A stretch of 64,000 bases of DNA from Mesostigma viride. Its lineage: Eukaryota > Streptophyta > Mesostigmatophyceae > Mesostigmatales > Mesostigmataceae. The notes below the pieces were generated by a model. It saw nothing but the letters and a program-made list of their open reading frames with translations. It was not told the origin of the DNA and made no database searches. The translations under genes were made by a program, and so were the position numbers. Below are positions 45,350 to 55,192 of the stretch, one piece after another. The DNA lies in assembly GCA_009746045.1 (NCBI GenBank), contig RPFO01000015.1, forward strand, positions 3,526,764-3,590,763, written 5' to 3'. Position 1 is the first letter of the stretch; the number at the start of each line of letters is the position of its first letter.

Positions 45350-45698
45350 CTTTTCGTGCCGCCACCCGTGGACTTTTCGTGATAGACTCGGCATGGACAT
45401 GTGCTACACTAGACGTGACGGGCTCACCCCCGGGCAGCCTCCTGGTTTGTCTGTAATATGGAGGCATGCAGATGGTGCGCAAGGATAGATGGCAAGTAGT
45501 GATGAAGGAGACCACCCCCAACCAAGCCTGTGGGGGCTCCGCGTGTGACCAAGTATGGCATTCATAGCGATTCGGGCCGCGGTGCCCACACCCCTGTAAC
45601 TAGGACCTAGATAGCTTACCCCATCCGGCATTCCATCCCATGACAGTTCCCCTCCCACTGAGGACTTATGCTCACGTGACGCAGTCACGTGTCTATTA
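45350..45698 (+). mobile_element. 5'-truncated LINE-B insertion with 11-bp target-site duplication
   Basis: Starts within the LINE-B C-terminus (TCGTGCCGCCACCCGTGGAC) and ends GCTCACGTGACGCAGTCACG, TGTCTATTA. It is flanked by ATCAGTCTGGA at 45339-45349 and 45699-45709. This fixes the true LINE-B 3' terminus just after the hairpin. Confidence 0.92.
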
Positions 45699-45727
45699 AT
45701 CAGTCTGGAAGGTACCGCGCGTGGCCA

Positions 45728-46980
45728 TCAGGACATCCAGGTACGCGTGGTATAGTGAGCCACATCATCAGCATTGTCATGCCTGTCTACCGTGAGGAAA
45801 ACATCGGCCCAAGTGCCGTCAGGAAAGAGGCCCAGGAAGGCCCAGAAGTACCGGTGCATGCTGGGTGAGGACCACCTGGCCCCTAGCCCAGTCCAGGAAA
45901 CCGCAGGCGAAAAGCTAGCCGAAGGAAGGGCTCAGCAGCCAGCACGCAGAGTGCCCGAAGGAAAACGCGGTGGTACCGAACCCGGTCGCGCATGCCCGTC
46001 AGGGGAAGAACAGGTCCAGCAGCGGCTCCACGTTGGCAGGCCAAAGACGAATGTGCCGGACTCTCTCGAGCCCGCCACCGACGTGCGCACTGCCGCGACC
46101 TGAAGGTCTCCTCCAGGTACTCACTAGCCCTCGGAGGTAGGTGTCCGCGGACGTCCAGGCCCTGACCAGGCAAGGGAGCCGGACGGCGGGCGTCCCACTC
46201 GAGAGCGGGCTGAAGGCGCACAGCGTAGGTCTCACCAGGCCTAGCAGGGCACTCCACGAAAATAGCATCCGAGGCCATAATACCCAGAGGAGGGGGATAG
46301 GCCCACTGGTACCCACAGTACGTGAAGCACGGCTCGTTGTGGCGCCGGGCCCAGCGATACAGCACACGACGAACCAGGATCTCACCCTGGAAGATGGGAT
46401 GTCAGGAGGACGCGGGTCGGCCACCGCCGTGCTGGCCGGAGGCCGGTGGATCCCCAGAGCTAGGCGGGGCAGGGCCAGGGGACCCCGCGGAGGGGCCGGA
46501 CGTGACGGCGCGTGGGAGAGCGGGAGCACGGTGTGGAACCCGGCTCCACGAGGTCCGCAAGGCCCAGGAGAGGGTCCAGCGAGGGGCGCGGGAGGGGGCG
46601 CGGGCCGAATGGGATCCCGGCGCGGGGTCGACACGGCCGCGCGTCGGGAGCCTAGCCGGGGCGGCCGAGGCGGGGCCACGCAATGAGGGCACGCCCAAGA
46701 ACCCGGGGGACTGGCAGCCGGAAGAGGGGCGGGACCAAGCAGCGCGTGTGCCAGCCGCATTGGCACGAATCACACGTACTAGGAGACGGGGGGCATCCTC
46801 ACCACTGTGGCAGACCTCGCACACAAGCGAGAGTGGCACAGGGGCGCCACGACCGCCATCGTCCAGGTCGCCCATCTCCTGCAGTTGCGCCGCGATGCGT
46901 AGTAAGGACCGACGCGGCGCAGGGGCGCCACTAGGCAGCGCATGCCGCGCCCGGGAGGTGCGGCGTCGTGAAGGAGGCAT
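45728..46980 (-). pseudogene. Decayed LTR-element protein with PHD-type zinc finger
   Basis: Minus-strand coding remnant upstream of the polypurine tract and LTR at 44598-44961, so probably part of that retrotransposon. The start at 46980 gives a basic leader (MPPSRRRTSRARHALP). Across two frameshifts between 46821 and 46680 a PHD finger is readable: CEVC, then CDSCQCGWHTRC, then GSWACPHC, i.e. C-C-C-C-H-C-C-C with the usual W before the last pair. After a Pro-rich region come FTYCGYQWAYPPPLGIMASD and, in another frame, SPSMHRYFWAFLGLFPDGTW, ending at TGA 45728-45730. PHD fingers bind histone H3 tails; a role in integration targeting is only a suggestion. The rest of the protein is not recognised. 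Confidence 0.6.
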
Positions 46981-47090
46981 GGGGGAGGTGCGTAAAACAA
47001 CGGAACGGGAAGCGCGAGGTGGAGAGCCGGATGCGGACGCGGGGGGTTTGGGGGGCGGCAGCCCCCCAACGCGGGGCGGCCGCCGCACCG

Positions 47091-47510
47091 CCGCACCTCA
47101 GCGCAGTTTTTTTCAGCTGTGCATGGAGAAAAAAACGTGTCTCAATCCAGGAACCCCCGTCGGTTCATGTCAGCCTAGAAAACTGGAGCGATGGAGCCAC
47201 AACTAACGGGAAATTCGCATTCAAATTCGCCTAGCCCACGGGTCACAAGTGGCCGACAGGTAGATATGCAGCCAGCCCCGGGCGTGTCGCAGACAGTAAT
47301 CACTACCGTAGGCCGCGGTGCCGCACCTCAGCGCAGTTTTTTTCAGCTGTGCATGGAGAAAAAAACGTGTCTCAATCCAGGAACCCCCGTCGGTTCATGT
47401 CAGCCTAGAAAACTGGAGCGATGGAGCCACAACTAACGGGAAATCCGCATTCAAATTCGCCTAGCCCATGGGTCACAAGTGCATGGCCGACAGGTAGATG
47501 CAGCCAGCTG
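47091..47510. repeat. Direct duplication, ~185 bp, offset 230 bp
   Basis: CCGCACCTCAGCGCAG at 47091 recurs at 47321. It is followed in both by TTTTTTTCAGCTGTGCATGG, GGAACCCCCGTCGGTTCATG and GGCCGACAGGTAGAT. The copies differ by a few bases only. Possibly LTR-leader sequence of the neighbouring element. Confidence 0.9.
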
Positions 47511-47759
47511 TTGCATCCCAAGGCAACAATACTGTAGCATGATAAAGTGATCAACGTGTGACAGTCCGCCGCTGGAAGCGGACAAAACGGACAAGTATTT
47601 TTAGAGTTAGCTTGTGCCAATCGGAGGGGACCGGCCCGGTCACCGTCCGTTTGGTGTGTTAGAAGTATAGTCGTGGCACACTATTTTGTACACTTCTGAT
47701 CGAGCCGACCAAGAGTCGTGAGATAGTTTGTGTGTGTGCCAAACGACCCTAAGTGTGTG

Positions 47760-47913
47760 AAGTTGTACAAGCTACTGCTTATACTTTTTATGCGCAAACC
47801 TTTTAGCTAAGGTTAACGCATATTCTTACATCCTGCGCAGGATGTAAGAATATGCGTTAACCTTAGCTAAAAGGTTTGCGCATAAAAAGTATAAGCAGTA
47901 GCTTGTACAACTT
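47760..47913. repeat. 154-bp perfect palindrome without spacer
   Basis: The arms are 77 bp each, meeting at TCCTGC|GCAGGA (47836/47837). The outermost arm sequence AAGTTGTACAAGCTACTGCT reappears once more in direct orientation at about 48161-48191, before diverging after TATACTTTTTA. There is no mismatch in either arm. Confidence 0.95.
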
Positions 47914-48666
47914 AAAACCTTTGCGCGTTGGGGCGGAATATTAAGCGGCTCCCTAACTAGGGTTTTACTTCCGCATCGAATTACTAATTCGATATCGAAT
48001 TACTGATTCGATATTAATCCCGGGAAGGTCCGATATCTACCTCGCTAGGCGATTAATTAGGTCCGACCGGTGCCCCGGCGGATCCTCCCAAATAATCCCT
48101 ACTCGGCACTGTCCCCACCACGAGGTTTCGAACCCATGACTTCCGCGCCGCGCCGGTTCTAAGTTGTACAAGCTACTGCTTATACTTTTTAACTTCTATG
48201 TTTGTTCAGGGCCGGTTGGCTCGGTGTCTGTTCGTGTGGTCAAGAGACAAGTTGTAGCGCGTGGCGGCGACGCACGCCACGCGGTTGTCAAAGTATATGA
48301 GTTGAGTAACTCTAGAGCCCTAGGATCTGGCTCTAAGTTCCCCATGCCCGTCCGCACGCCTTCCGCTAGCGTCCGCTAAGCCGCCGGCTATAATCCGGCG
48401 GTCCGATGCGGTCGACCGGTCTAAGGGCGGCGCCTAGGGCCGGCGCCACCTAGGCCCCAGTCCGGGGCCTAGTTATCCGGGTCGGTACGGACAGCTAGCC
48501 TGTCCCACGGTTACGGCTAACCGGATAGGCTTTGCTGGCTAAGACATAAACCAGTGGTTGGCCAGCTCCGACAGCAGTTCTCTGTGTTCACCTTATCCCA
48601 AGCTCAACGTGACCGACCGCCATAGCTGAGCCGGTCGGGCTTTAACTTGTATTCATAAAAATCCCG
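47914..48666. other. Leader region upstream of the 48667 Gag
   Basis: Contains a short direct repeat (CGAATTACTAATTCGATAT / CGAATTACTGATTCGATAT, 47978-48014), the third copy of the palindrome arm (48161-48191) and a TTTCGAACCC motif (B-box-like on the minus strand) at 48126. GC-rich inverted segments such as GGCGCCTAGGGCCGGCGCC (48429-48447) could fold in RNA. No gene; presumably LTR or leader. Confidence 0.4.
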
Positions 48667-49620
48667 ATGGCTTCCGGTACACGGAGCCGCACGGGCGAAC
48701 ACACAGATACGCCAAGTGGCGAGGCCGCAGGGTCCGTCCTGCCACGCTTTAGTGCGGACGAGGCCACGAGGTTGATGCAAACCCTCGTGGCGCAACCTGA
48801 ACTGGCCAAGCAGTTCAAGCATTTGATGCTTGCTGCTGACGATGCACTGAATCGCGGCCCTCTCAAGCAAACGGAGGTGCCCGCTGATCTACCTGCCGAC
48901 TATACGGCGGACGACGCAGCAGATTTTCTAGCTGCTCTCAAGCGTCTGCGCGATGGACGCGCAGACAAAGATTCGGAGCTGATTGGCAAGTTCCGTGCAG
49001 TATTCTGCAGTACAACAAAGCACCCAAACATTGCCAATCTAGTTCGCATTGCGGACGACAACAAACAAACCTGGGAAGTTTTTTACAACGGTCTAGATGC
49101 CCACTTGTCGCGGTCTAAGGAAGAGGCCGACGAGCAAGCCTTCAACGACTTCGAGGGCTATGCAGTTAATAAGGCAAATTTGCCCGGGGCTGCACGTGAT
49201 TTCCAGGTCTTCGTGCACAAGCACAAGCTGCTAGATACTCTCAAGCCCATTTTCCTGTGCAATCGATTTCTCAAGAAATGCGACCTGTCGTCGGATGTGC
49301 ATCTGACCATAGCGACGGAACTCAAAAAGAAGAGTGCTGTCAGTTTCGACGAGGGCATGCTGTATTTATCTCATGCTTCAAGAGTGCGCAGTCCAAGCCG
49401 GCTGCCTCGGCTGCTCTGCCATCCCTGCGCAAGGTGGATACCGGCGCGTCTTCTTCTTCAGGCGCAGAGGCTCCAATTACGCGGTCGGAGCTTACGGCCA
49501 TCCTGAAAAAGGTCGTCGGCCACGGCAACAACGGGGGCCAGCGAGGGCGCAAGCGCGGGCATGGTGGCGACGCCAAGCAGGGTGATAATCCCCCGGCCAA
49601 AGCGGCAGCAGGGGGCGTCT
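48667..49620 (+). pseudogene. Gag of copia-class element, frameshifted
   Basis: Capsid precursor. Starts MASGTRSRTGEH, sharing MASGTRS with the Gag at 1294. The body (to about residue 235) is a mostly helical, charged domain (LMQTLVAQPELAKQFKHLML, WEVFYNGLDAHLSR). A shift near 49370 moves coding to another frame (SAQSKPAASAALPSLRKVDT to GGQRGRKRGHGGD), a flexible basic linker. A further shift near 49615 returns to the original frame and the zinc knuckles. Upstream lie a few hundred bases of leader. It could be intact in function if the shifts are sequencing indels. Confidence 0.75.
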
Positions 49621-51449
49621 ACTGACCGCAAGCAACGCTGTGAGCGCTGCTTCGGACGTCGCCATGTCCGGGATGACTGCCGAGTTCGCCCGGACCTGGA
49701 GCTCGAGGACAACCTTTGCCGCAAGTGCCACGACGTTCTGCGTGGTCACAGCGTGGAGGCGTGCAAGGCCAAGCGCATCGTCGTCCACGGCACACGCGAG
49801 GAGTGGGCAGAGCGACGGGCAGCACGAAAGTCAGGTGAGAGCACGCTCGATACCCCTTCTTTTGCTCAATGCGTCACGCTGAACCGGGCCGTCGTAGAGC
49901 CTGACGTCGTTCCTAAAAGCAACGTGACTGCATCCTCTGTCTCATTCCGTGATGTGCTCACGCAATCCGTTGATGCTGCTCTGGCTCTGTCGCGCCAGGA
50001 TCACGTGCTTCCTGAGCACGGGTCTACAATGCGTGACCTAAGCAATGTGGTGTCTTCTAGGTCGGGTGTGTACAACGCCGAGCGACCAAGCACTACTGCA
50101 GCACCCCAGCTAGATACTGGGGCGGTTGGGCCTATGAGGAATGTTGTGACAGTGCAAGAGAATGCTGGGCGGGCAGATGTTCTCGGTACACACCACCCTA
50201 GTGTGGATCTTCACATTGGCAAGGTGCTCACACGGGCGGCCTTTCGTGCAGCCTCTGAAGCTGCCCAGTTAGCCAATGTCACTACCCCAGTAGTCACCCC
50301 ACCTGTTGAGAATCCTGACAATGCCACTGCACCTCAGGCTGTCACCCTGAAACTGTTAGCATACCAGATGCACCGTGCATACGGGCATGAGGCCCAAGCC
50401 GAGGTAGAGGGGGCACACATGTTGGGGGCACCTTTATACAACGAGCTGAAGAATGTGCGTGCTCAGTGTCCTGCCTGCATCAAGATCAGGAAGAAGTCGC
50501 GTAGGCGGCATGCCAAGACTCCACCCTTGGAGCGAGGGTACCTTGTGGGGGATGTCATGCACATGGAAGGGGGGGACACCTATTTCATAGTCAAGGATAG
50601 GTTCAGCAAGGTCACCTACATTGAGCCGCTGCCCCACATGTTGAGGCTGACCTGCACAGGGCTATCAAGATCAGCCTGGCTTTCTTTCATCCCGTAGTGG
50701 AGCTCATGCTAGACCAGCAGTTCCGCTGTGTGCAAGGTTTGCCGGGGATGGAGGCCGTGGTCATCGTGGGGCGTGAGGATCACGGCAATATGGGCATGAT
50801 AGATCGCACTGTAAGCTATGTCAAGACTGTGGCAGCCAAGCGACAGGATAACCCACATGGCAAATCCTACGCGGTCAAGACGGCGTGGTGCAAGGAGCTC
50901 ATGCATGTGTGCAACCATAGGCACGTGCTTGATGTCAAGGGCTTTGGGCTAGTCACGCCTCGGGGGCTGTCAGCGGGCACCTACTCACCCGAGGTAGTAG
51001 AGGCATACCAACAGCATCTACAGGATACCGCCGCCAAGCTGCGGCTCAAGGATGCCACGCTGCCTGATTTGTCTAGCGCTTTTGAGGTCGGGCAGTTGGT
51101 CATGTTCCACAAGGAGAGCTCGCCCAGCGGCAAACGGGGCACCATGCAGGGGCCTGGGGCCATCACAAAGTTAGACTGGCCGCTGCGGGTCATAGACATA
51201 GAGTGGAATGATCGGGTGTATAGGGTACCATGGGCATCGGTGGCAGGCTATAAGCAAGGGGATAGCATGGAGAGTGAGCTGGCAGCCAACAGGGCACTGG
51301 GGTGGGTAGTGAAGGATAATGCGCCTGTCGTAGCATCTGAGGTGGTACCCCACGGGTCGCTCCCAGGGGCAGACACAGCTACACCCCCCCCTCCCCTGGG
51401 CCCCAATATGACCCCGTGGATGGGTGGGATGAGGATGGGGTGGGTTTGA
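49561..51449 (+). pseudogene. Zinc knuckles and integrase of copia-class element, frameshifted
   Basis: Opens with two zinc knuckles in tandem: C-ER-C-FGRR-H-VRDD-C and C-RK-C-HDVLRG-H-SVEA-C. A ~170-residue unassigned linker follows. Then comes the integrase N-terminal HHCC module (HRAYGH ... CPACIKIRKKSRRRH) and the start of the catalytic core (VGDVMHMEGGDTYFIVKDRF, SKVTYIEP). Near 50640 the frame shifts by one and continues as VEADLHRAIKISLAFFHP, with REDHGNMGMIDRTVSYVKTV as the core end. The C-terminal domain has FEVGQLVMFHKE, RVIDIEWNDRVYRVPWASV. The first catalytic Asp is not obvious (HMEGG where HxD is usual). No protease lies ahead of integrase. Confidence 0.75.
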
Positions 51450-53002
51450 CGGGACCTAGTGCACGTAGTGACTCACCTCCTGTGCTAGCCACGGATAATG
51501 TGGGAGGCCCGCCTAGCGTGGCCTCGCCGGAGGGTCAGGGTCCTGCCCATGCGCCTCGCCCACCTAGGGACCTGGCTTCAACGGTCACGGCCTTGTGGCG
51601 TGCTCAGGCGCTTAAAGCGAAAGCTGCATCAGGGGTGGCTCAGGTCAAAACTCTCTCACAGGGGGTCAGGCCGGTTAAGTCAGCCTTGTTTCCTACGTGT
51701 AGACCGTGGCAGCTGGTGGCTGTGGACACGCAAGCATCCGTGTCTATTATCTCTCGTCGGGCAGCCACCCTGTATCCAGTGCTAGAGTCGCCGTACAAAT
51801 CGGTGACCGACTTTGCAGGCACTTCGGCATATCAAGTTACCGGGATGGTGGTGCTGCCGGTGTTGGGCATTGACACGCCGTTTCACGTCGTGGATGGCTA
51901 CGAGGATGTGGCCTTGCTGGGCGAACCTTTCGTATCATACCCGGGGTTCTCAGTGTCCGCTGACTTGCTGTCAGTCGCGGGGGTGGGCAGCATCCCGCTT
52001 CGCGAGTACCACGCTCCATTGGGGGTGGTGGTCGGGCAGCCCGGCGTCGTGCGGCGCTTACCGATGGCGGCGTTTTCCACACCGCCGCTCGTCCAGTCCA
52101 TCATTCAGCCTCAGGATTGGCACCCGCGCAGCTTCGGCCTCCACTCACACTCACTGGCGGCGGATAGCCCTGTGACGTGGGAGCAACTTGTCCTGGACTG
52201 TCAAGATCCTCTCAAGTTTGCTTTGTGGCGCGACGCGTTCATTCGAGCCAAGGAGCAGTGGCGAGAGCGCGAGGTCTACCGAGGATTGGAGAGTGTGCCA
52301 GCCGGGGCCACGCGGTTGCGGTTGAAGTTCGTGCTCACCTACAAGCCGGACGAGACCAACTCTTCGGTGGTGTTCCGGGTTAGGCCCGTGGTCACGGAGA
52401 CGAAGGGGTCCTCCCCGCTGGATGCCAAGGATCTTTATACCCCTGGGCTCAACCATGTTTCGCATCGGCTACTGACGGTCATCTACTTGGGCAAGCGGAA
52501 CGCGGGCAAGGACTACGGGATGTGGTGCGGTGACTTTCAGCGGGCATTCCTCCACAGCGACGCTGGGGTCGCGCAGCAAACATGGCAAGGCACCCGCTAC
52601 GTGGTGAAGGTCCCGGTGGTCTGGCAGGATGGCGCCATTGGCAGCGAGTATATCGAGCTGTTGACAGGGGTGGAGGGGCTGCAGAGCTCTCCCATCATCT
52701 TCCGCATTTCCGCGGAGGAGGTCCTGCAGAGCTTAGGGGCCACGTACCATCGCGCTGATCCTAACTTCTTTGTGGTCCCCACCGGCGTCCCTGGCGAGCC
52801 AGCCCTCTTCGTGTGGCATGGCGATGACTTCAAGCTGGTGGCACCTCGCACATTTGCTACCCAGTTTCTTGCTGCAGTGGCGGCTAAGTTTCCCCTGGGC
52901 AGGGCGGTGGATCATGAGGAGGGTAAACCCGTGGTGTTTTGCGGCGTGCAGTCTACGTTGCAGCGGGATTATTTAGCGACGCCGGCCAGGCAGCTGCCGT
53001 GA
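51416..53002 (+). pseudogene. Retropepsin-like domain followed by copia-type reverse transcriptase
   Basis: The first ~100 residues are an acidic/Pro linker. The retropepsin-like domain is next: WQLVAVDTQASVSIIS (51725 on), FAGTSAYQVTGMVVLPVLG, FHVVDGYEDVALLGEPFV. The canonical DTGAS is DTQAS. The RT follows: RLRLKFVLTYKP, VVFRVRPVVTETKGSS, CGDFQRAFLHSD (copia DVKTAFLNGD equivalent), TGVEGLQSSPIIFRIS and LFVWHGDDFKLVA, where HGDD stands for YVDD. The frame ends at 53002 shortly after VVFCGVQS. No RNase H could be placed with confidence after it. The preceding frame overlaps it by 34 bases, implying a frameshift near 51420. Confidence 0.8.
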
Positions 53003-53853
53003 GCTCCTGGTCCTTGTCGCAACTGTTAGGACCTAGGTCGCGTAGCTTGCAACCTTTGCTCCTCGCCCCAGGTAACGCTCTCGCTGGCTTGCTCACTCCA
53101 AGTGACAACCACGGTGCGTCGGCAAAGAACTGCCTTGACCTGCCTCAGGCCATAGCTTTATGTTACCTCATTTCCATCGTGCCCTAAGGCATCGCCCATC
53201 GGCTTCGCACAGTGCACCGCTACCTTGCCAGAGCTCTTCTTACCGCTACCTTGCATCCTTGCTGCAGGCAGCGTTAAGGATCTCTGACATTCCGCGACTA
53301 GGTATCACCAGTTCCTGTCACAGCTCTGCACGGATGCGCATCCTTGCAGAGCCCGCGACTGGCCTACTGGTCTCTACTTAGTCGCCGGACCGTTGCGCCC
53401 TCAGCCTCCATGGACCTGAGTCACGTGCTGGTCCAGGCTAAGCCTGTGCAGGCCCTGCCTGCCACGTGTCCTGTCCACTGCGGCCTCGGTGTGCACTGCC
53501 GCCGCCGCCGGTCGGCAGGACTTCGGGACCTGATAACTCTCACGTCCCTTGTCTGTTTTAGGCAGTCAGCACGGCGTTAGAAAGGTCTCCTCATCCTGCA
53601 TCCAACTAGCACATTGGTGCCCCAATATGCTAACTCCAACCCTTTCTTGTTTTGGAGGCTGGACCAGCCTGAGATTCCAATCAGCCATGCTCACTCATGC
53701 CACAGACTCCTGACCTCTCCCAGAGGCCAGGGCTGCCCTTCTTTTGGAACTTGAGGTTTTTACCCAAAGATTAGTCCAGAGCCAACATTGGTTCCAAGGC
53801 CCAGCCCTGACCCAGATGTCAGCCCCCAACCCTTTCTTTTGGGAACCTGGTTG
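53003..53853. other. Downstream remnant of the copia-class element, no gene assigned
   Basis: Frames at 52939-53187 and 53344-53580 might be decayed RNase H or 3' sequence, but no family motif is visible. No LTR match to 47.9-48.6 kb was seen. The left CACTA border lies at 53854. Confidence 0.4.
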
Positions 53854-53859
53854 CACTAG

Positions 53860-54180
53860 GAACTCGGCTTTGAGAATGGGTGAGAAAAGGTGAGAAAAAG
53901 GGTGAGATGGGTGAGAAAAAGGGTGAGAAATGGGTGAGAATGGGTGAGAAAAGTGAGAAAATAGGGTGAGAAATGGGTGAGAATGGGTGAGAAAAGGGCA
54001 ATCTCACCTGGGTGAGATTGCCCCAAAAAGGTGAAAAAAGGGGAAAAACGTGAGAAAAATCTCAAAAAACAGGACGTGAGATAAGTGAGAAAAACGGGAG
54101 GTGTGAAACGTGAGAAAAGTGAGAAAATCAGGACGTGAGAGACGTGAGAAAAACAGGACGTGAGAAAAGTGAGAAAACAC
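53860..54180 (+). repeat. Subterminal GGTGAGAAA array, outer left end
   Basis: About thirty irregularly spaced GTGAGAAA/GGGTGAGAAT motifs, ending in a CTCACCTGGGTGAGAT inverted pair near 54003-54018 followed by CGTGAGAAAA and AGGACGTGAG variants. Probable transposase-binding repeats of the CACTA element. The same array starts the inner copy at 55635-55940. Confidence 0.85.
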
Positions 54181-54745
54181 AGCGCTGAAAAACACACCCA
54201 TAATGCAATATGCTGGCAGCAGACACATGCATGCAGTGCCAGTAACAACCGCTGTTCAAAACAGCACGAACAATAATGATTTTTTCATTAAATGTTTGAA
54301 TAATTTTAATGTTTACAGCTGCAAGAACCCGTTGATTCAACTATTCAACACTGTTATGGCGTTATGTACATCTTCGGCATTCAAATATGCCTGTTCAACA
54401 CAGTCTGTTATGGCGTTATGACATCTTCGGCATTCAATGCCTGTTCAACACATGCAGTCTGTTATGGCGTTATGACATCTTCCGCATTCAATGCCTATCA
54501 TCAAATACTATATGGTAGCTAGCTAACAAAGCGGGCCGGTCGACAGGGCGTCACATGCTGACTTGAAAGTGGAACCGCTTGCATTTTACTCTCGTGGTCC
54601 CTGCAAGAAATAAACAAACCGACACAATATACGCAAAAGGAAAAGAAATCAGATCCTTGACATAGATGTAAGCGTTCTACAAGGAAGAGCTCACCAGCAC
54701 CTAACGGTCCATGCAGCAAATGTGTAGAACCCAACACTCACTCTT

Positions 54746-55192
54746 ATGGCAAAGCAGCCCCATGTGGCAAGGCAGCACCATACACATGAATCACACCATG
54801 CGCCAGATGTCACACGAGCAAGGCACAACGTTGTCGTCGGATCAGAAAGCAACAAACGTGAAAACGCTAGCGGCCCAAATCTGAGATTCCGCGGAACACA
54901 GAAAATAAGAAAGCTCAGAAGCTACCAGCAAGGGATCGAACATATGACCTTTGGCATGATTTCGCGGCTGTGTGAGTCTCCTGATCCGAAGGCATCTCAC
55001 TTAATTAACGTTTCGAAACAGCCAAACTGCGGAAAATCTCTTACCGGAGAGAGTTGCCAATATCAAGGAGACAACCAGCGCAGGCCAGAAATCGGGAGAA
55101 TCCGGACCATGGTAGCTCGAGCCTGCCGTTATCTTGTCCGCGTTTTCGAGTCGTGCAGGATTATGAATATGAATGGAGATGGAAATGTGTAG
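54746..55192 (+). other. 148-codon open frame conserved in both CACTA copies (function unknown)
   Basis: Opens MAKQPHVARQHHTHESHHAP and ends RIMNMNGDGNV. The copy in the inner element (56502-56948) has the same length and differs at only a few residues (SHLINV versus SHVMNV). There is no recognisable domain. Conservation may merely reflect recent duplication, so coding status is unproven. Confidence 0.3.

Noticed and set aside
45774-47206. Plus-strand Arg/Gly-rich frames (up to 294 codons)
   Set aside because: Antisense to the PHD-finger gene; composition reflects GC-rich antisense reading.
49430-50125. DTGAS (about 49436) and LDTGA (about 50110) as the true copia protease
   Set aside because: Both lie in low-complexity or non-globular linker without the downstream flap and ILG-type segments. 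The domain at 51725-52040 has the full pattern. Kept in mind as a test of the domain-order claim.
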